NCBI RefSeq assembly: GCF_014648315.1
Contig: NZ_BMQW01000002.1
Location: 434,001-498,000, forward strand
Reading direction: 5' to 3'
Origin: Shewanella ulleungensis
GTDB lineage: Bacteria > Pseudomonadota > Gammaproteobacteria > Enterobacterales > Shewanellaceae
DNA length: 64,000 nucleotides
Part shown: one piece after another, positions 20,602 to 31,139 of the stretch
How positions within the stretch are numbered: position 1 is the first letter of the stretch
Layout of the letters: every line of letters starts with the position of its first letter
Made by a program: the position numbers and the translations under genes
The notes under the pieces: model-generated
Database searches by the model: none
What the model saw: the letters and a program-made list of their open reading frames with translations, nothing else
Told to the model about the DNA's origin: nothing

Positions 20602-23253
20602 ATGGCAGATACAAGCGTAGAAAAATTAGCAGCAGAAGTGGGAAAGTCGGTTGAGCGTTTAATCGAACAATTCTCAGATGCTGGTATTAAGAAACAACAA
20701 AAAGATACCGTTTCAGAACAAGAAAAGCAGCAGCTTTTAGACTTTCTGAAAAAACAGCACGGCGCAGATTCTGCACCGACTAAAATGACGCTTCAGCGTA
20801 AAACTGTGTCAACGTTAAGCGTTGCGAGCACAGGCGGCCAGTCTAAAGACGTGAAAGTAGAAGTACGTAAAAAACGTACTTTTGTTAAGCGTGATGACAC
20901 TGATTTAGCTAAACAAGCTGAATTAGAAGCGCAAGAAAAAGCCCAGGCGGAAGCGGAAGCTAAAGCAAAGGTTGAAGCAGAAGCAAAGGCAGCAGCAGAA
21001 GCGAAAGCAAAAGCTGATGCAGAAGCCAAGAAAAAAGCAGAAGCAGAAGCCAAAGTGAAATCAGAAAAAGCGAAAGCAGAGCCAAAAGCGCCTAAAGTAA
21101 CTGACCCAGAAACTGCAGCAGCTAAAGCTGAAGCAGAGCGCTTAAAAGCAACTCAAGAAGCGGTATTAACCGAAAAGCAGAAAGAAGAAGCAGCACAAGC
21201 AGCAGAAAAAGCTCGCAAATTAGCTGAAGAAAACTCGAAGCGTTGGGCCGAAGAAGAGCGTTTACGTTTAGAAGCTGAAAAGAACAGTGATCACCACATT
21301 ACGACGTCTAAAGTTGCTCGTGCAGCAGAAGATAGCTCTGATGCGGATGATGAAAAACGTGGTCGTCGTGCACGCAACAAAAACACCAATAAGAAACGCG
21401 GTGGTAAAGATGCGCGTGACGGTCGTGAAAAACACATGCGTAACCGTAGTACTGCGCCACAATCAATGGCTCATGGTTTTAATAAACCTGCCGCTGCTGT
21501 AAGTCGTGATGTACGTATTGGTGAAACCGTTACTGTTTCTGAACTTGCTCACTTAATGGCAATTAAAGCCACTGAGATCATCAAGCAAATGATGAAAATG
21601 GGTTCAATGGTAACGATTAACCAGGTACTTGACCAAGAAACTGCCCAAATGGTTGCAGAAGAAATGGGTCATAAAGTGGTTCTAATCCGTGATAATGAAT
21701 TAGAGCATCAAGTACTGCAAGATCGTGATGCCAATATCAAGCTTGAGTCTCGTGCTCCTGTTGTGACTATTATGGGCCACGTTGACCATGGTAAGACATC
21801 TCTACTTGATTATATCCGTCGTGCAAAAGTTGCTGCTGGCGAAGCCGGTGGTATTACCCAGCACATTGGTGCATACCATGTAGAAACTGACAATGGCATG
21901 ATCACTTTCTTAGACACCCCAGGTCACGCGGCATTTACTTCAATGCGTGCTCGTGGTGCCAAAGCGACAGATATCGTTATTCTTGTTGTTGCCGCAGATG
22001 ATGGTGTAATGCCACAAACGATTGAAGCAATTCAACATGCTAAAGCCGGTAACGTGCCATTAATCGTCGCAGTTAACAAAATGGATAAGCCAGAAGCGGA
22101 TCCAGATCGTGTTAAGAGCGAACTTTCTCAACACGGTGTTATGTCTGATGATTGGGGCGGAGATAACATGTTCGTTCACTTATCAGCCAAAACGGGTGAA
22201 GGTGTTGATGAACTGTTAGAAGGTATCTTGTTACAAGCTGAAGTTTTAGAACTTAAAGCTGTACGCGATACTATGGCAGCTGGTGTGGTTATTGAATCAC
22301 AACTTGATAAAGGTCGTGGCCCTGTGGCAACTATCTTGGTTCAAGAAGGTACATTACGCCAAGGCGATATCGTTTTATGTGGTTTAGAGTACGGTAAAAT
22401 CCGTGCAATGAAAGACGAAAATGGTAAAGCAATTACTGAAGCGGGTCCTTCTATTCCTGTTGAGATTTTAGGTCTTTCAGGTGTTCCATCTGCAGGTGAT
22501 GAAGCCACTGTAGTACGTGATGAACGTAAAGCGCGTGAAGTTGCTCTTTATCGTCAAGGCAAGTTCCGTGATGTTAAGTTAGCGCGTCAGCAGAAGTCTA
22601 AGCTAGAAAACATGTTTGCCAACATGGAAGAAGGTGAAGTTCAAGAGCTGAACATCGTACTTAAAGCTGATGTACAAGGTTCATTAGAAGCAATTTGTGA
22701 ATCATTAACTAAACTGTCTACAGACGAAGTTAAAGTGAACATTATTGCTCGTGGCGTAGGTGCACTAACTGAAACTGATGCAACACTTGCAGCAGCGTCA
22801 AATGCAATTCTAGTTGGCTTTAACGTCCGTGCTGATGCACAGGCACGTAAAACAATTGAAGCTGAAAGTGTTGATTTACGTTATTACAGCATCATCTATA
22901 ACTTAATCGATGAAGTTCGCGCTGCAATGACCGGTATGCTTGCACCTGAATTTAAGCAAGAAATTATTGGTCTTGCTGAAGTTCGTGATGTGTTTAAGTC
23001 TCCTAAACTGGGTGCTATTGCCGGTTGTATGGTTACTGAAGGTCTTGTTAAGCGCAGTGCACCTATCCGTGTACTTCGTGAAAACGTAGTTATCTTCGAA
23101 GGTGAACTTGAATCATTACGTCGCTTTAAAGACGATGCACAGGAAGTCCGTAATGGCATGGAATGTGGTATCGGCGTGAAGAACTATAATGACGTTCGCG
23201 TAGGAGACCAAATTGAGGTCTTCGAAACAGTCGAAATAGCTCGCACCTTATAA
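20602..23253 (+). CDS. infB: Translation initiation factor IF-2
   Basis: IF-2 is the GTPase that brings fMet-tRNA to the 30S subunit and promotes subunit joining. The 883-residue protein has an N-terminal IF2-N module (1-50), a long Ala/Lys/Glu-rich low-complexity stretch (about 105-230), a second IF2-N module (about 305-360), and the G domain with GHVDHGKTS (G1), DTPGH (G3) and NKMD (G4), followed by domains II-IV. The ATG at 20602 has AGGGGGA eight bases upstream; TTG one codon earlier is possible. A hairpin terminator follows before rbfA. Confidence 0.98.
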   Translation: MADTSVEKLAAEVGKSVERLIEQFSDAGIKKQQKDTVSEQEKQQLLDFLKKQHGADSAPTKMTLQRKTVSTLSVASTGGQSKDVKVEVRKKRTFVKRDDTDLAKQAELEAQEKAQAEAEAKAKVEAEAKAAAEAKAKADAEAKKKAEAEAKVKSEKAKAEPKAPKVTDPETAAAKAEAERLKATQEAVLTEKQKEEAAQAAEKARKLAEENSKRWAEEERLRLEAEKNSDHHITTSKVARAAEDSSDADDEKRGRRARNKNTNKKRGGKDARDGREKHMRNRSTAPQSMAHGFNKPAAAVSRDVRIGETVTVSELAHLMAIKATEIIKQMMKMGSMVTINQVLDQETAQMVAEEMGHKVVLIRDNELEHQVLQDRDANIKLESRAPVVTIMGHVDHGKTSLLDYIRRAKVAAGEAGGITQHIGAYHVETDNGMITFLDTPGHAAFTSMRARGAKATDIVILVVAADDGVMPQTIEAIQHAKAGNVPLIVAVNKMDKPEADPDRVKSELSQHGVMSDDWGGDNMFVHLSAKTGEGVDELLEGILLQAEVLELKAVRDTMAAGVVIESQLDKGRGPVATILVQEGTLRQGDIVLCGLEYGKIRAMKDENGKAITEAGPSIPVEILGLSGVPSAGDEATVVRDERKAREVALYRQGKFRDVKLARQQKSKLENMFANMEEGEVQELNIVLKADVQGSLEAICESLTKLSTDEVKVNIIARGVGALTETDATLAAASNAILVGFNVRADAQARKTIEAESVDLRYYSIIYNLIDEVRAAMTGMLAPEFKQEIIGLAEVRDVFKSPKLGAIAGCMVTEGLVKRSAPIRVLRENVVIFEGELESLRRFKDDAQEVRNGMECGIGVKNYNDVRVGDQIEVFETVEIARTL

Positions 23254-23261
23254 GCACCATT

Positions 23262-23288
23262 GGAAGGGCGGCATTAGCCGCCCTTTTT
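23262..23288 (+). terminator. Terminator-like hairpin between infB and rbfA
   Basis: GGGCGGC (23266-23272) and GCCGCCC (23277-23283) form a strong stem with an ATTA loop, followed by five T residues. It may act as a partial terminator inside the operon. Confidence 0.85.
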
Positions 23289-23319
23289 GATTGTATACCC
23301 AACGTTATGGCACATCATC

Positions 23320-23751
23320 ATGGCAAAAGAATTTAGTCGTACTCGACGTATTGCACAACAACTCCAGCAAGAACTTGCAATGGTGTTACAACGCGATATG
23401 AAAGATCCCCGCATTGGCTTTGTCACCGTAAACGACGTAGACGTTTCACGTGATTTAAGTTATGCAAAAGTGTTTGTGACTTTCTTTGAAGAAGACATTG
23501 AACTTGTTCAACAAAAAATAGATGCACTTAGTGCAGCTGCACCTTATATACGCACATTAGTGGCCGGACGTATGAAATTACGTGTTATGCCTGAATTGCG
23601 TTTTGTTTATGACAGTTCATTGGTAGAAGGCATGCGTATGTCTAACCTAGTGACTCAGGTTATCAATAAAGATAAAGCTAAGCAGCAGCAATATGACCCA
23701 CAAGCATCAGATAGCAGTGAATCTGTTGATGGTGACAAGGAGCAAGATTAA
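23320..23751 (+). CDS. rbfA: 30S ribosome-binding factor RbfA
   Basis: RbfA assists late 30S maturation and cold adaptation. The 143-residue KH-like protein begins [19 protein letters not shown] and contains [18 protein letters not shown] and [12 protein letters not shown], all typical of the family. The C-terminus is an acidic tail. The ATG at 23320 is favoured over the in-frame 23287 start because that lies in the hairpin T run. The stop codon overlaps the truB start by one base. Confidence 0.96.
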   Translation: MAKEFSRTRRIAQQLQQELAMVLQRDMKDPRIGFVTVNDVDVSRDLSYAKVFVTFFEEDIELVQQKIDALSAAAPYIRTLVAGRMKLRVMPELRFVYDSSLVEGMRMSNLVTQVINKDKAKQQQYDPQASDSSESVDGDKEQD

Positions 23752-24698
23752 TGGCTCGTCGCCCTAAAGGTCGCTTCATCGACGGAATCGTATTACTCGA
23801 TAAAGATACTGGCATGAGCTCTAACTTTGCTTTGCAAAAAGTTAAGCGCATCTTTAATGCAAATAAAGCAGGGCATACTGGCGCATTAGATCCATTAGCG
23901 ACAGGCATGTTACCTATTTGTTTAGGTGAGGCAACTAAGTTTTCTCAGCATTTGTTAGATGCTGATAAACGCTACCTTGTCACAGCAAAACTTGGTCAAC
24001 GAACAGACACCAGTGACTCAGATGGTGAAGTTGTGCAAACGCGTCCAGTGGATTTTACTCAGGCTCTTCTTGATGAAAAGCTTGATTTTTTTCGTGGAAC
24101 AACACAACAAATTCCATCAATGTATTCAGCGTTAAAATATCAAGGTCAGCCTTTATATAAATATGCGCGTGAAGGTATTGAGGTACCTCGTGAGTCTCGC
24201 CCGATCACTGTATTCGAGCTTAATTTTATTAAGCTCGAAGGCGATGAGTTAACTTTAGATATTCACTGTTCTAAAGGGACGTACATTCGCACCATTATTG
24301 ACGATTTAGGTGAGATGCTCGGCTGTGGTGCTCATGTGATTATGCTGCGCCGTACGCAAGTTGCAGAATACCCATATGAAAAAATGGTCAGTCTCGCTGA
24401 ACTTGAGGCGCTATTAGCTCAAGCACAAGAACAAGAGATCGCCCCTAAAGCCTTATTAGATCCATTATTATTGCCAATGGATACCGCGGTGGCTAATTTC
24501 CCTGAAATTAACCTACCAGACGCGATGTTGTATTACGTCATGCAAGGTCAAGCTATCCAAGCTTCTGGATTAAAACCAGATTGTTTAGTGCGTATTACTA
24601 TCGGTGATGAGCGTAGGTTTGTTGGTATTGGTAGTATGAACGATGATGGATTGCTAGCGCCAAAGCGTCTCATTGTAATACACGACACTCCTGAGTGA
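23751..24698 (+). CDS. truB: tRNA pseudouridine(55) synthase
   Basis: TruB makes pseudouridine 55 in the T loop of tRNAs. The 315-residue protein has the catalytic Asp47 in [15 protein letters not shown], the conserved [14 protein letters not shown] segment and CSKGTYIRT, with a C-terminal PUA domain. It overlaps the rbfA stop codon by one base, indicating translational coupling. Confidence 0.97.
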   Translation: MARRPKGRFIDGIVLLDKDTGMSSNFALQKVKRIFNANKAGHTGALDPLATGMLPICLGEATKFSQHLLDADKRYLVTAKLGQRTDTSDSDGEVVQTRPVDFTQALLDEKLDFFRGTTQQIPSMYSALKYQGQPLYKYAREGIEVPRESRPITVFELNFIKLEGDELTLDIHCSKGTYIRTIIDDLGEMLGCGAHVIMLRRTQVAEYPYEKMVSLAELEALLAQAQEQEIAPKALLDPLLLPMDTAVANFPEINLPDAMLYYVMQGQAIQASGLKPDCLVRITIGDERRFVGIGSMNDDGLLAPKRLIVIHDTPE

Positions 24699-24746
24699 TA
24701 TTGTTAGCGTTAATAGCTCAATTGATCGGTTTTATACACTTTTTTA

Positions 24747-24775
24747 TTGCGGTTACTATCTAATCTAGTTAGAAT
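24747..24775 (+). promoter_or_regulatory. Candidate sigma-70 promoter for rpsO
   Basis: TTGCGG (24747-24752) and TAGAAT (24770-24775) are separated by 17 bases, a good match to the consensus. Transcription would start near 24782, giving an untranslated leader of about 60 bases before rpsO. That leader would have room for an S15-responsive structure, which I cannot confirm. Confidence 0.6.
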
Positions 24776-24840
24776 ATCGCGCTCGCTCTGGCTGAGTTAG
24801 TGATCGGCTAGAGATACATTTACTTTTTTTGGAGATACAC

Positions 24841-25110
24841 ATGTCACTAAGTGCTGAAGCAAAAGCAAAAATTTTAGCTGAGTTTGGTCGCGGCGAAAAC
24901 GATACAGGTTCAACTGAAGTTCAAGTAGCTTTGTTAACTGCTCAAATTAATCACCTTCAAGGTCACTTTAAAGAGCACATCCATGATCACCACTCACGTC
25001 GTGGTCTATTACGCATGGTTAGCGCTCGTCGTAAGCTTACAGCTTACCTAAAGCGTACTGACTCAGAGCGTTATGCTGTTCTGATCAAGAAGTTAGGTTT
25101 ACGTCGTTAA
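24841..25110 (+). CDS. rpsO: 30S ribosomal protein S15
   Basis: S15 is a primary 16S rRNA-binding protein of the 30S platform. The 89 residues equal the E. coli length, with [16 protein letters not shown] and the rRNA-binding [22 protein letters not shown] segment (here ending RRKLTAYLK). The ATG at 24841 has GGAG at 24831-24834; a start four codons upstream would put the Shine-Dalgarno inside the gene. A strong terminator follows, and unlike E. coli, pnp is not next. Confidence 0.98.
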   Translation: MSLSAEAKAKILAEFGRGENDTGSTEVQVALLTAQINHLQGHFKEHIHDHHSRRGLLRMVSARRKLTAYLKRTDSERYAVLIKKLGLRR

Positions 25111-25149
25111 TTCGATGTATCGCTTACTGATGTAAGTGAACTAAACCGT

Positions 25150-25177
25150 AAAAAAGGAGGCTTTGCCTCCTTTTTTA
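25150..25177 (+). terminator. Intrinsic terminator after rpsO
   Basis: AAAAAAGGAGGC and GCCTCCTTTTTT form a hairpin with a TTT-containing loop and T tail. It faces the convergent GGDEF-EAL gene 300 bases away and could also work on the minus strand. Confidence 0.92.
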
Positions 25178-25475
25178 TTATCTAGAATTTGTTATGAATG
25201 ACTACCTAGAAGATATATAGGCTTGGCTGGCAAGACTATACATATTGTTATACTGCAATTAGCCACTTGAGCGAACAGGTGATTTTATATGTGTAAGCAA
25301 GTGCTTTTACCAGCTCGATTAATGTTTCTTATTGAGTGATTACAGCGATATGGTTATAACTATCCTTGATAAATCCTTCGGCACTTCTCAATGAAAGTCT
25401 TGATTGCACCATCACCGCTAAAGATAACAAAGACAACAATATATGCTTTATCTGTAGTAAATGGCGATTAAAGTG
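25178..25475. other. Intergenic region between rpsO and the convergent GGDEF-EAL gene
   Basis: About 300 bases after the rpsO terminator. I see no gene, repeat or clear terminator for the minus-strand gene. A short plus-strand frame at 25366 runs into the EAL coding region and looks like a shadow. Confidence 0.6.
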
Positions 25476-27512
25476 CTATATACGAACGATTTTTGCGGTT
25501 TCAGACATGATATATTTTTGTTCAAACTCTTCTAACGGCAACGGCTGGCTAAAGAAAAAGCCCTGGCCTATTTCACATTGATTATCTTTAAGCCATTGTA
25601 GCTGTTCTTCGTTTTCAATACCTTCAGCAACAATGGTTAAATCTAGCTGGCGGCCTAGCATCAAAATAGTTGATGCTATCGCGCTATCTTTAGGTAAGTC
25701 ACTAACAAAAGCCCGATCGATTTTCATTGTTGTGATCGGTAAATGTCGTAAGTATGATAGTGACGAATAACCGGTTCCAAAATCATCTACAGCAATACCA
25801 AATCCAGCGGATTTAAGTTGCTCTAGTTTCACTATCGCTTGCTCTACATCATTCATTAATGATGTTTCAGTTATCTCAACTTCTAGTAATTCAGGGCGAA
25901 TTTGGTATCGAATAGCGAGTTGCTTAATATCGGGTACTAAACTAGCGTCAGCAAACTGTTGTGAGGCTACATTGACGGCTATGGGGATTGCATAATTGTA
26001 TTTACGTTGCCATTCTCGAATGACTTTACAGCTTTGCTCAATGACCCAGCGGCCAATAGGAATAATAATGCCGGTCTCTTCTGCTACCGGAATAAATGAC
26101 ATCGGGCTAATTAACCTACCATCTTTTTGCCAGCGGATTAGTGCTTCACAACCGACCACTTTATGAGTACTCAAATCAAACTTTGGCTGGAAATATAATA
26201 AGAATTCATTGTTTTTCAATGCATCATGTAATGATGCTTCAGTACGAAGTCTTACCGCAGCACGCTCGGTCATTTGTTGTTTAAAGAAAGACCATTGATT
26301 TGAACCGGCTGCTTTAGCGCTATACATGGCAATGTCAGCATGTCTAATAAGATCTTCAGCAGTATCACCATCTTCAGGGTAGATTGAAATCCCAATTGAT
26401 GCTGCCGGGTGAATAGCATGTTCATTTAATTGAACTGGCGCATTTAACTGAATTAAAAGTTTATCGACAAAGTCAGCTGCTTGAGCGGGGGTTTGTATTT
26501 CATCAGCTAAAATCACAAACTCATCGCCACCGAGTCTCGCTACACTACCTCTATCTCCTACAACGCGTTCTAATATACGAGCTATTCGTGCTAAAAATTG
26601 ATCTCCAAGTGCATGACCAAGTGAGTCATTGACGTTTTTAAAACGGTCTAAATCGATAAATAATAGTGAAAAATTACGTTTATGGACACGTGAACGCTGA
26701 ATTGTCACGTTAAGCGTTTCAAGTAACAGAGTGCGATTGGGTAATCCTGTTAACGGGTCGCGCGTTGCCATCTTACGGAGTTTGTTTTGGGTTTGACTAA
26801 ACTGCAACAGTATCTGATTAAATTTGCTGGTGACCAGGCCAAGCTCATCGTCTTTGTGTGCGGGAGACATGGGTAATAGATTTTCATCAGGCGAATCGGG
26901 ATCGATTTTATCAATGGCTTCGCTAATTCGTGCTATAGGTTGAGTTAAAAATCGATGAAACACGACACTTAGTACCAAAGTTAACAATAAAGCGCGTGCT
27001 AATGTGGCGATTAAACCTAACTGCAATTGACTGAATAATTTATTGGTTAGCTTTTGAGTATCATAAAACACAGTCAGCGTGCCAATGAGTTGCTGTTCTT
27101 TATTCCCTTCAAAATAAAAAGGCCGGTATAAAGGTCTTGAGGTTTCTCTTAAATCACCAAATAAGCGTTGGCTTAAATTAGTGTAAGTCGCTGAGGACTT
27201 ATCGACAGGATTTGAAGTGGTGACGAATAATGAACCATCATCGAGCTCGATAACTGCTGAGCCGACATTGTCGACTTTAATAATGCCTTCAAGGGTTTGG
27301 CTAGCAAGCTTGTCATCGAGTGACCAAACTGCATTGGTGGTTGTTTGCTCAACCGAATTAAGCAGTTCTTGTTGTGCATCACTGAGCTGATTTTTAGTTG
27401 AGATGACTTGAATGGCTATTTCGACGATAAAAATAGCAATAGCAAAAAACAAAGCGGTGAAAACCACTAAGTTCGTCTGCTTCCATGTTAAAGACTTAAA
27501 GCTGGCGGTCAT
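25476..27512 (-). CDS. Membrane GGDEF-EAL protein (c-di-GMP synthesis/turnover)
   Basis: A 678-residue inner-membrane protein predicted to make or degrade cyclic-di-GMP. Order: membrane helix (about 13-35), periplasmic domain (36-165), second helix (about 168-190), HAMP-like linker (190-245), GGDEF domain with intact LGGDEF near residue 327, and EAL domain with CEALIRW near 453 and DDFGTGYSSL near 577. Both active sites look complete, so either activity or both are possible. It lies between rpsO and pnp, facing rpsO and divergent from pnp, splitting an operon that is contiguous in E. coli. The periplasmic domain was not recognised. Confidence 0.93.
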   Translation of the reverse strand: MTASFKSLTWKQTNLVVFTALFFAIAIFIVEIAIQVISTKNQLSDAQQELLNSVEQTTTNAVWSLDDKLASQTLEGIIKVDNVGSAVIELDDGSLFVTTSNPVDKSSATYTNLSQRLFGDLRETSRPLYRPFYFEGNKEQQLIGTLTVFYDTQKLTNKLFSQLQLGLIATLARALLLTLVLSVVFHRFLTQPIARISEAIDKIDPDSPDENLLPMSPAHKDDELGLVTSKFNQILLQFSQTQNKLRKMATRDPLTGLPNRTLLLETLNVTIQRSRVHKRNFSLLFIDLDRFKNVNDSLGHALGDQFLARIARILERVVGDRGSVARLGGDEFVILADEIQTPAQAADFVDKLLIQLNAPVQLNEHAIHPAASIGISIYPEDGDTAEDLIRHADIAMYSAKAAGSNQWSFFKQQMTERAAVRLRTEASLHDALKNNEFLLYFQPKFDLSTHKVVGCEALIRWQKDGRLISPMSFIPVAEETGIIIPIGRWVIEQSCKVIREWQRKYNYAIPIAVNVASQQFADASLVPDIKQLAIRYQIRPELLEVEITETSLMNDVEQAIVKLEQLKSAGFGIAVDDFGTGYSSLSYLRHLPITTMKIDRAFVSDLPKDSAIASTILMLGRQLDLTIVAEGIENEEQLQWLKDNQCEIGQGFFFSQPLPLEEFEQKYIMSETAKIVRI

Positions 27513-27744
27513 TTCATTTTCCGTGTCGCGTAAGTGACTATTTTTGTTTGATTTACACAGCTCTACAAGCTATGAGCGCAAATAATTTATTGTTTTATAA
27601 TAATATATTTTAAGGCCGCTAGTGGCCTATATCATCCATTTTATTGTTTGATATCACTGTTTAACTTTAGTCAAATTGACTGCTGTTGTCATTAGCTATC
27701 CGATTGAACTTTGACCTATAATGGCTTATTTGTAACAAAAATTG

Positions 27745-27799
27745 AATCATTTATAACAAAAGCGTGATTAATATGGGTTTCTGTTATAGGAAAATGATT
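27745..27799 (+). promoter_or_regulatory. Leader hairpin upstream of pnp (candidate RNase III/PNPase control element)
   Basis: AATCATTTATAACA (27745-27758) is complementary to TGTTATA (27782-27788) plus AAATGATT (27792-27799), giving a 15-pair stem with a small bulge and a loop of about 23 bases. It starts about 160 bases before the pnp start codon. In E. coli the pnp leader forms a hairpin cut by RNase III as part of PNPase autoregulation; the same role here is inferred. The rest of the 394-base gap (27513-27906) is AT-rich, with a TATAAT at 27717-27722 but no good -35 partner. Confidence 0.55.
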
Positions 27800-27906
27800 A
27801 TTTTACTTTTTTTTCATTCTCGATATCGCGTCTATTTAACTATTCAAGCTAATTGCAGTATACTTGTGCGCGTAATTAAAGGTCATTAAATTAAGGAATG
27901 GGTCAC

Positions 27907-30003
27907 GTGAATCCAATTGTAAAGAGTTTTGAGTATGGTCAACATACAGTCACCTTAGAAACAGGTGTTATTGCACGTCAAGCAGATGCTGCAGTTTTAG
28001 CAAGCATGGGTGATACCACAGTATTAGTTACTGTAGTTGGAAAGAAAGTAGCGGATTTAAGCCGTGACTTTTTCCCGCTAACTGTTAACTATCAAGAAAA
28101 AACCTATGCAGCGGGCAAAATCCCAGGCGGTTTCTTCAAGCGCGAAGGTCGTCCTTCTGAAGATGAAACGCTAATTGCCCGTCTTATCGACCGTCCTATC
28201 CGTCCTTTATTTCCTAACGGTTTTAAAAACGAAGTTCAAGTTATCATCACTGTGGTATCTGTTGATCCACAAATCGAGCCAGATATTGTTTCGATGATTG
28301 GTACTTCTGCTGCGTTAGCTATTTCTGGTATTCCTTTTAGCGGTCCTCTTGGTGCAGCGCGTGTTGGTTATATTAATAACGAATATGTACTTAACCCAAC
28401 AGTAGATCAGCTTGCAACTAGCTCACTTAACCTAGTAGTAGCAGGTACTAAAGCTGCTGTACTTATGGTTGAATCTGAAGCGAAGGCGCTTGCAGAAGAA
28501 ATCATGTTAGGTGCCGTAACTTATGGTCACGACCAACAACAAGTTGTTGTTGACGCGATTAGCGAATTCAAAGCTGAAGCTGGCAAACCTACTTGGGATT
28601 GGACTGCACCAGTTCAAGATGAAGCGTTGGTTGCTAAGATTAAAGATCTTGCTGAAGCAGGCATGACTGAAGCTTACCAAATTGAAGTTAAGCAAGACCG
28701 TTATGTTCAAGTCGGTATTGTTAAAGCGGCTGCAAAAGCGGCTTTAGTTGCTGAAAACCCAGATGTTGATACTCGTGAAGTAGACAACTTACTTGGTAGC
28801 CTTGAGAAGAAAGTGGTTCGTGGTCGTATTATCAGTGGCAAGCCACGTATCGACGGTCGTGAACCAGATATGATCCGCGCACTAAACGTACTTGCTGGTG
28901 TACTTCCACGTACTCACGGTAGTTCATTGTTTACTCGTGGAGAAACTCAGGCTTTAGTGACGTGTACACTAGGTACTGAACGTGATGCTCAAAAAATTGA
29001 TAGCATCATGGGCGAACGTACTAACCGTTTCATGCTTCATTATAACTTCCCTCCATATTCAGTTGGTGAAACTGGCATGGTGGGTTCACCTAAGCGCCGC
29101 GAAATCGGTCACGGTAAGTTGGCTTGGCGTGGTATGAATGCCGTTATGCCAACTGCTGAAGAATTTCCGTACAGCATCCGTGTTGTTTCAGAAATTACTG
29201 AATCAAACGGTTCGAGCTCAATGGCTTCAGTATGTGGTACTTCATTAGCATTAATGGATGCTGGTGTACCTATTAAAACTTCTGTTGCAGGTATTGCAAT
29301 GGGTCTAGTTAAAGAAGGTGACGATTTCGTTGTACTTTCTGACATTTTAGGTGATGAAGATCACTTAGGTGACATGGACTTTAAAGTTGCTGGTACTCGT
29401 GATGGTATTACTGCTCTTCAGATGGATATCAAGATTGAAGGTATCACTAAAGAGATTATGGATATTGCATTACAGCAAGCATATGGCGCTCGCGTTCATA
29501 TTCTAAATGTAATGGATCAAGCAATTGGTTCACATCGTGGCGATATCTCTGCACATGCTCCACGTATTACAACTATCAAAATCAATCCAGAAAAAATCCG
29601 TGATGTTATTGGTAAAGGTGGCGCGGTTATTCGTGCACTTACTGAAGAAACCGGTACTACGATTGAACTTGATGACGACGGTACTGTGAAAATTGCTTCT
29701 TCAAACGGTGAAGCAACCAAAGAAGCTATCCGTCGTATCGAAGAAATCACTGCTGAAGTGGAAGTGGGTCGTATCTACAACGGTAAAGTAATCCGTATCG
29801 TTGATTTCGGTGCATTTATTAACATTCTTCCAGGTAAAGATGGTTTAGTTCACATTTCACAAATCAGTGATGAGCGTGTAGCTAATGTATCTGATCACCT
29901 TGAAATGAACCAAGAAGTTGCTGTTAAAGTAATGGAAGTGGATCGTCAAGGCCGCGTAAGATTGTCAATCAAAGAAGCACAAACGAAAGAAACCGCTGAG
30001 TAA
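27907..30003 (+). CDS. pnp: Polyribonucleotide nucleotidyltransferase (PNPase)
   Basis: PNPase degrades RNA phosphorolytically from the 3' end as part of the degradosome. The 698-residue protein has two RNase PH domains (about 1-145 and 310-545), an alpha-helical linker, a KH domain (about 555-615) with IGKGGAVIR and a C-terminal S1 domain with VGRIYNGKV and LVHISQIS. The GTG start at 27907 sits nine bases after AAGGA and begins VNPIVKSF like the E. coli protein; the in-frame ATG at 27898 touches the Shine-Dalgarno. nlpI follows after a terminator. Confidence 0.97.
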   Translation: MNPIVKSFEYGQHTVTLETGVIARQADAAVLASMGDTTVLVTVVGKKVADLSRDFFPLTVNYQEKTYAAGKIPGGFFKREGRPSEDETLIARLIDRPIRPLFPNGFKNEVQVIITVVSVDPQIEPDIVSMIGTSAALAISGIPFSGPLGAARVGYINNEYVLNPTVDQLATSSLNLVVAGTKAAVLMVESEAKALAEEIMLGAVTYGHDQQQVVVDAISEFKAEAGKPTWDWTAPVQDEALVAKIKDLAEAGMTEAYQIEVKQDRYVQVGIVKAAAKAALVAENPDVDTREVDNLLGSLEKKVVRGRIISGKPRIDGREPDMIRALNVLAGVLPRTHGSSLFTRGETQALVTCTLGTERDAQKIDSIMGERTNRFMLHYNFPPYSVGETGMVGSPKRREIGHGKLAWRGMNAVMPTAEEFPYSIRVVSEITESNGSSSMASVCGTSLALMDAGVPIKTSVAGIAMGLVKEGDDFVVLSDILGDEDHLGDMDFKVAGTRDGITALQMDIKIEGITKEIMDIALQQAYGARVHILNVMDQAIGSHRGDISAHAPRITTIKINPEKIRDVIGKGGAVIRALTEETGTTIELDDDGTVKIASSNGEATKEAIRRIEEITAEVEVGRIYNGKVIRIVDFGAFINILPGKDGLVHISQISDERVANVSDHLEMNQEVAVKVMEVDRQGRVRLSIKEAQTKETAE

Positions 30004-30026
30004 TATAATTTAGTGTGTTAAGCGAT

Positions 30027-30058
30027 TAAAAAGGAGATCATATGATCTCCTTTTTTTA
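30027..30058 (+). terminator. Intrinsic terminator after pnp
   Basis: AAAAAGGAGATCATATGATCTCCTT is a long palindrome followed by T residues, between pnp and nlpI. Confidence 0.92.
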
Positions 30059-30151
30059 TGTTTATTGAAATAATCTTTACTCCTCCATAGCTCTTAGATG
30101 GCCAGATTGCTATGATATTGAATATTAATAAATCCTGATAAGGTCAAGCGG

Positions 30152-31063
30152 ATGGAATGTAAACTACGCACCACAGTTATTGCCGTTGTTGTCGGTGCAA
30201 GTATGTTGTTGTCAGGCTGTGCTGCTACGCAAAGCTCAAGTGAGAATGTCACAGGGCAAATGATTGTTGCACCGGTTATGCCAGATTATAAAATGGAAGT
30301 GACATTAGCTAAGTTAAATGAAATTTTAGCAACAATGGAACTGACAGACGAACAACGTGCTCGTTTTCATTACGACCGAGGGGTAATCTACGACAGTGTC
30401 GGTTTACGTTTATTAGGTCGAATTGATTTTCATCAAGCTATTAAACTACAACCAGATTTGGCAGATGCTTATAATTTCTTAGGCATTTATTACACCCAAG
30501 AGGGTGAGTTCGATAGTGCTTATGAAGCGTTTGATGGTGTGTTAGAGCTTTCTCCTGGCTATGATTATGCCTACCTTAATCGTGGTATTGCACTATATTA
30601 CGGAGAACGCTATCAATTAGCTGTTGAAGATATGCAAGCTTTCCTAGCTCGCGACCCGAGTGACGGTTATCGTGTTTTGTGGCTGTATTTAATGTCTTCC
30701 GCTGTAGATAAAAATCAAGCTTTAGCTGATTTAATGCTACAACGCCAACAGTTAAAAAATGAAGATTGGGCGAGTGTATTAGTCGATTTCTATTTAGGTA
30801 AGATAACTCAAGAGCAAGTATTTGCCGCTGCAAAAGTGGGGTTGTCGCAACCTAAAGAGTACGCAGAACGCTTATGCGAAGCTTATTTTTACCTAGCTAA
30901 ACAAGCTGCTGCCAATGGTCAATATCAACAAGCCGCTAACTTTTATCGTTTAACGCTAGCGACAAATATTTATGATTTTGTTGAACATCGTTATGCCAGA
31001 ATTGAATTGGCAAAGATTAAAAATGTTATTCAACAGGCTGCTGAATTATCTAACAAAGGCTAA
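30152..31063 (+). CDS. nlpI: Lipoprotein NlpI, TPR protein
   Basis: NlpI is an outer-membrane lipoprotein adaptor that in E. coli binds peptidoglycan hydrolases and the protease Prc. The 303-residue protein has a lipoprotein signal ending LLSGC with Cys23, then tetratricopeptide repeats visible as ADAYNFLGIYYTQEGEFDSA and the following repeat with YDYAYLNRGIALYYGE. The C-terminal region ending FVEHRYARIELAKI matches E. coli NlpI. The pnp-nlpI order is conserved. Confidence 0.95.
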   Translation: MECKLRTTVIAVVVGASMLLSGCAATQSSSENVTGQMIVAPVMPDYKMEVTLAKLNEILATMELTDEQRARFHYDRGVIYDSVGLRLLGRIDFHQAIKLQPDLADAYNFLGIYYTQEGEFDSAYEAFDGVLELSPGYDYAYLNRGIALYYGERYQLAVEDMQAFLARDPSDGYRVLWLYLMSSAVDKNQALADLMLQRQQLKNEDWASVLVDFYLGKITQEQVFAAAKVGLSQPKEYAERLCEAYFYLAKQAAANGQYQQAANFYRLTLATNIYDFVEHRYARIELAKIKNVIQQAAELSNKG

Positions 31064-31139
31064 ACATCAGTTTGCCTAGCCAATTCTGCCGATAGGCGCT
31101 ATAATTTGCGCCTTTTTTAGCGGCTAGTGCAAGGTTAAC

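Noticed and set aside
20900..21260. Repetitive GCAGAAGC-like sequence in infB
   Set aside because: It is the coding sequence of the Ala/Lys/Glu-rich linker of IF-2, which is repetitive in many species, and not a mobile or CRISPR-like repeat.
25366..25581. 71-codon plus-strand frame downstream of rpsO
   Set aside because: Its second half overlaps the EAL gene in antisense, and its product resembles no protein; no ribosome-binding site was seen.
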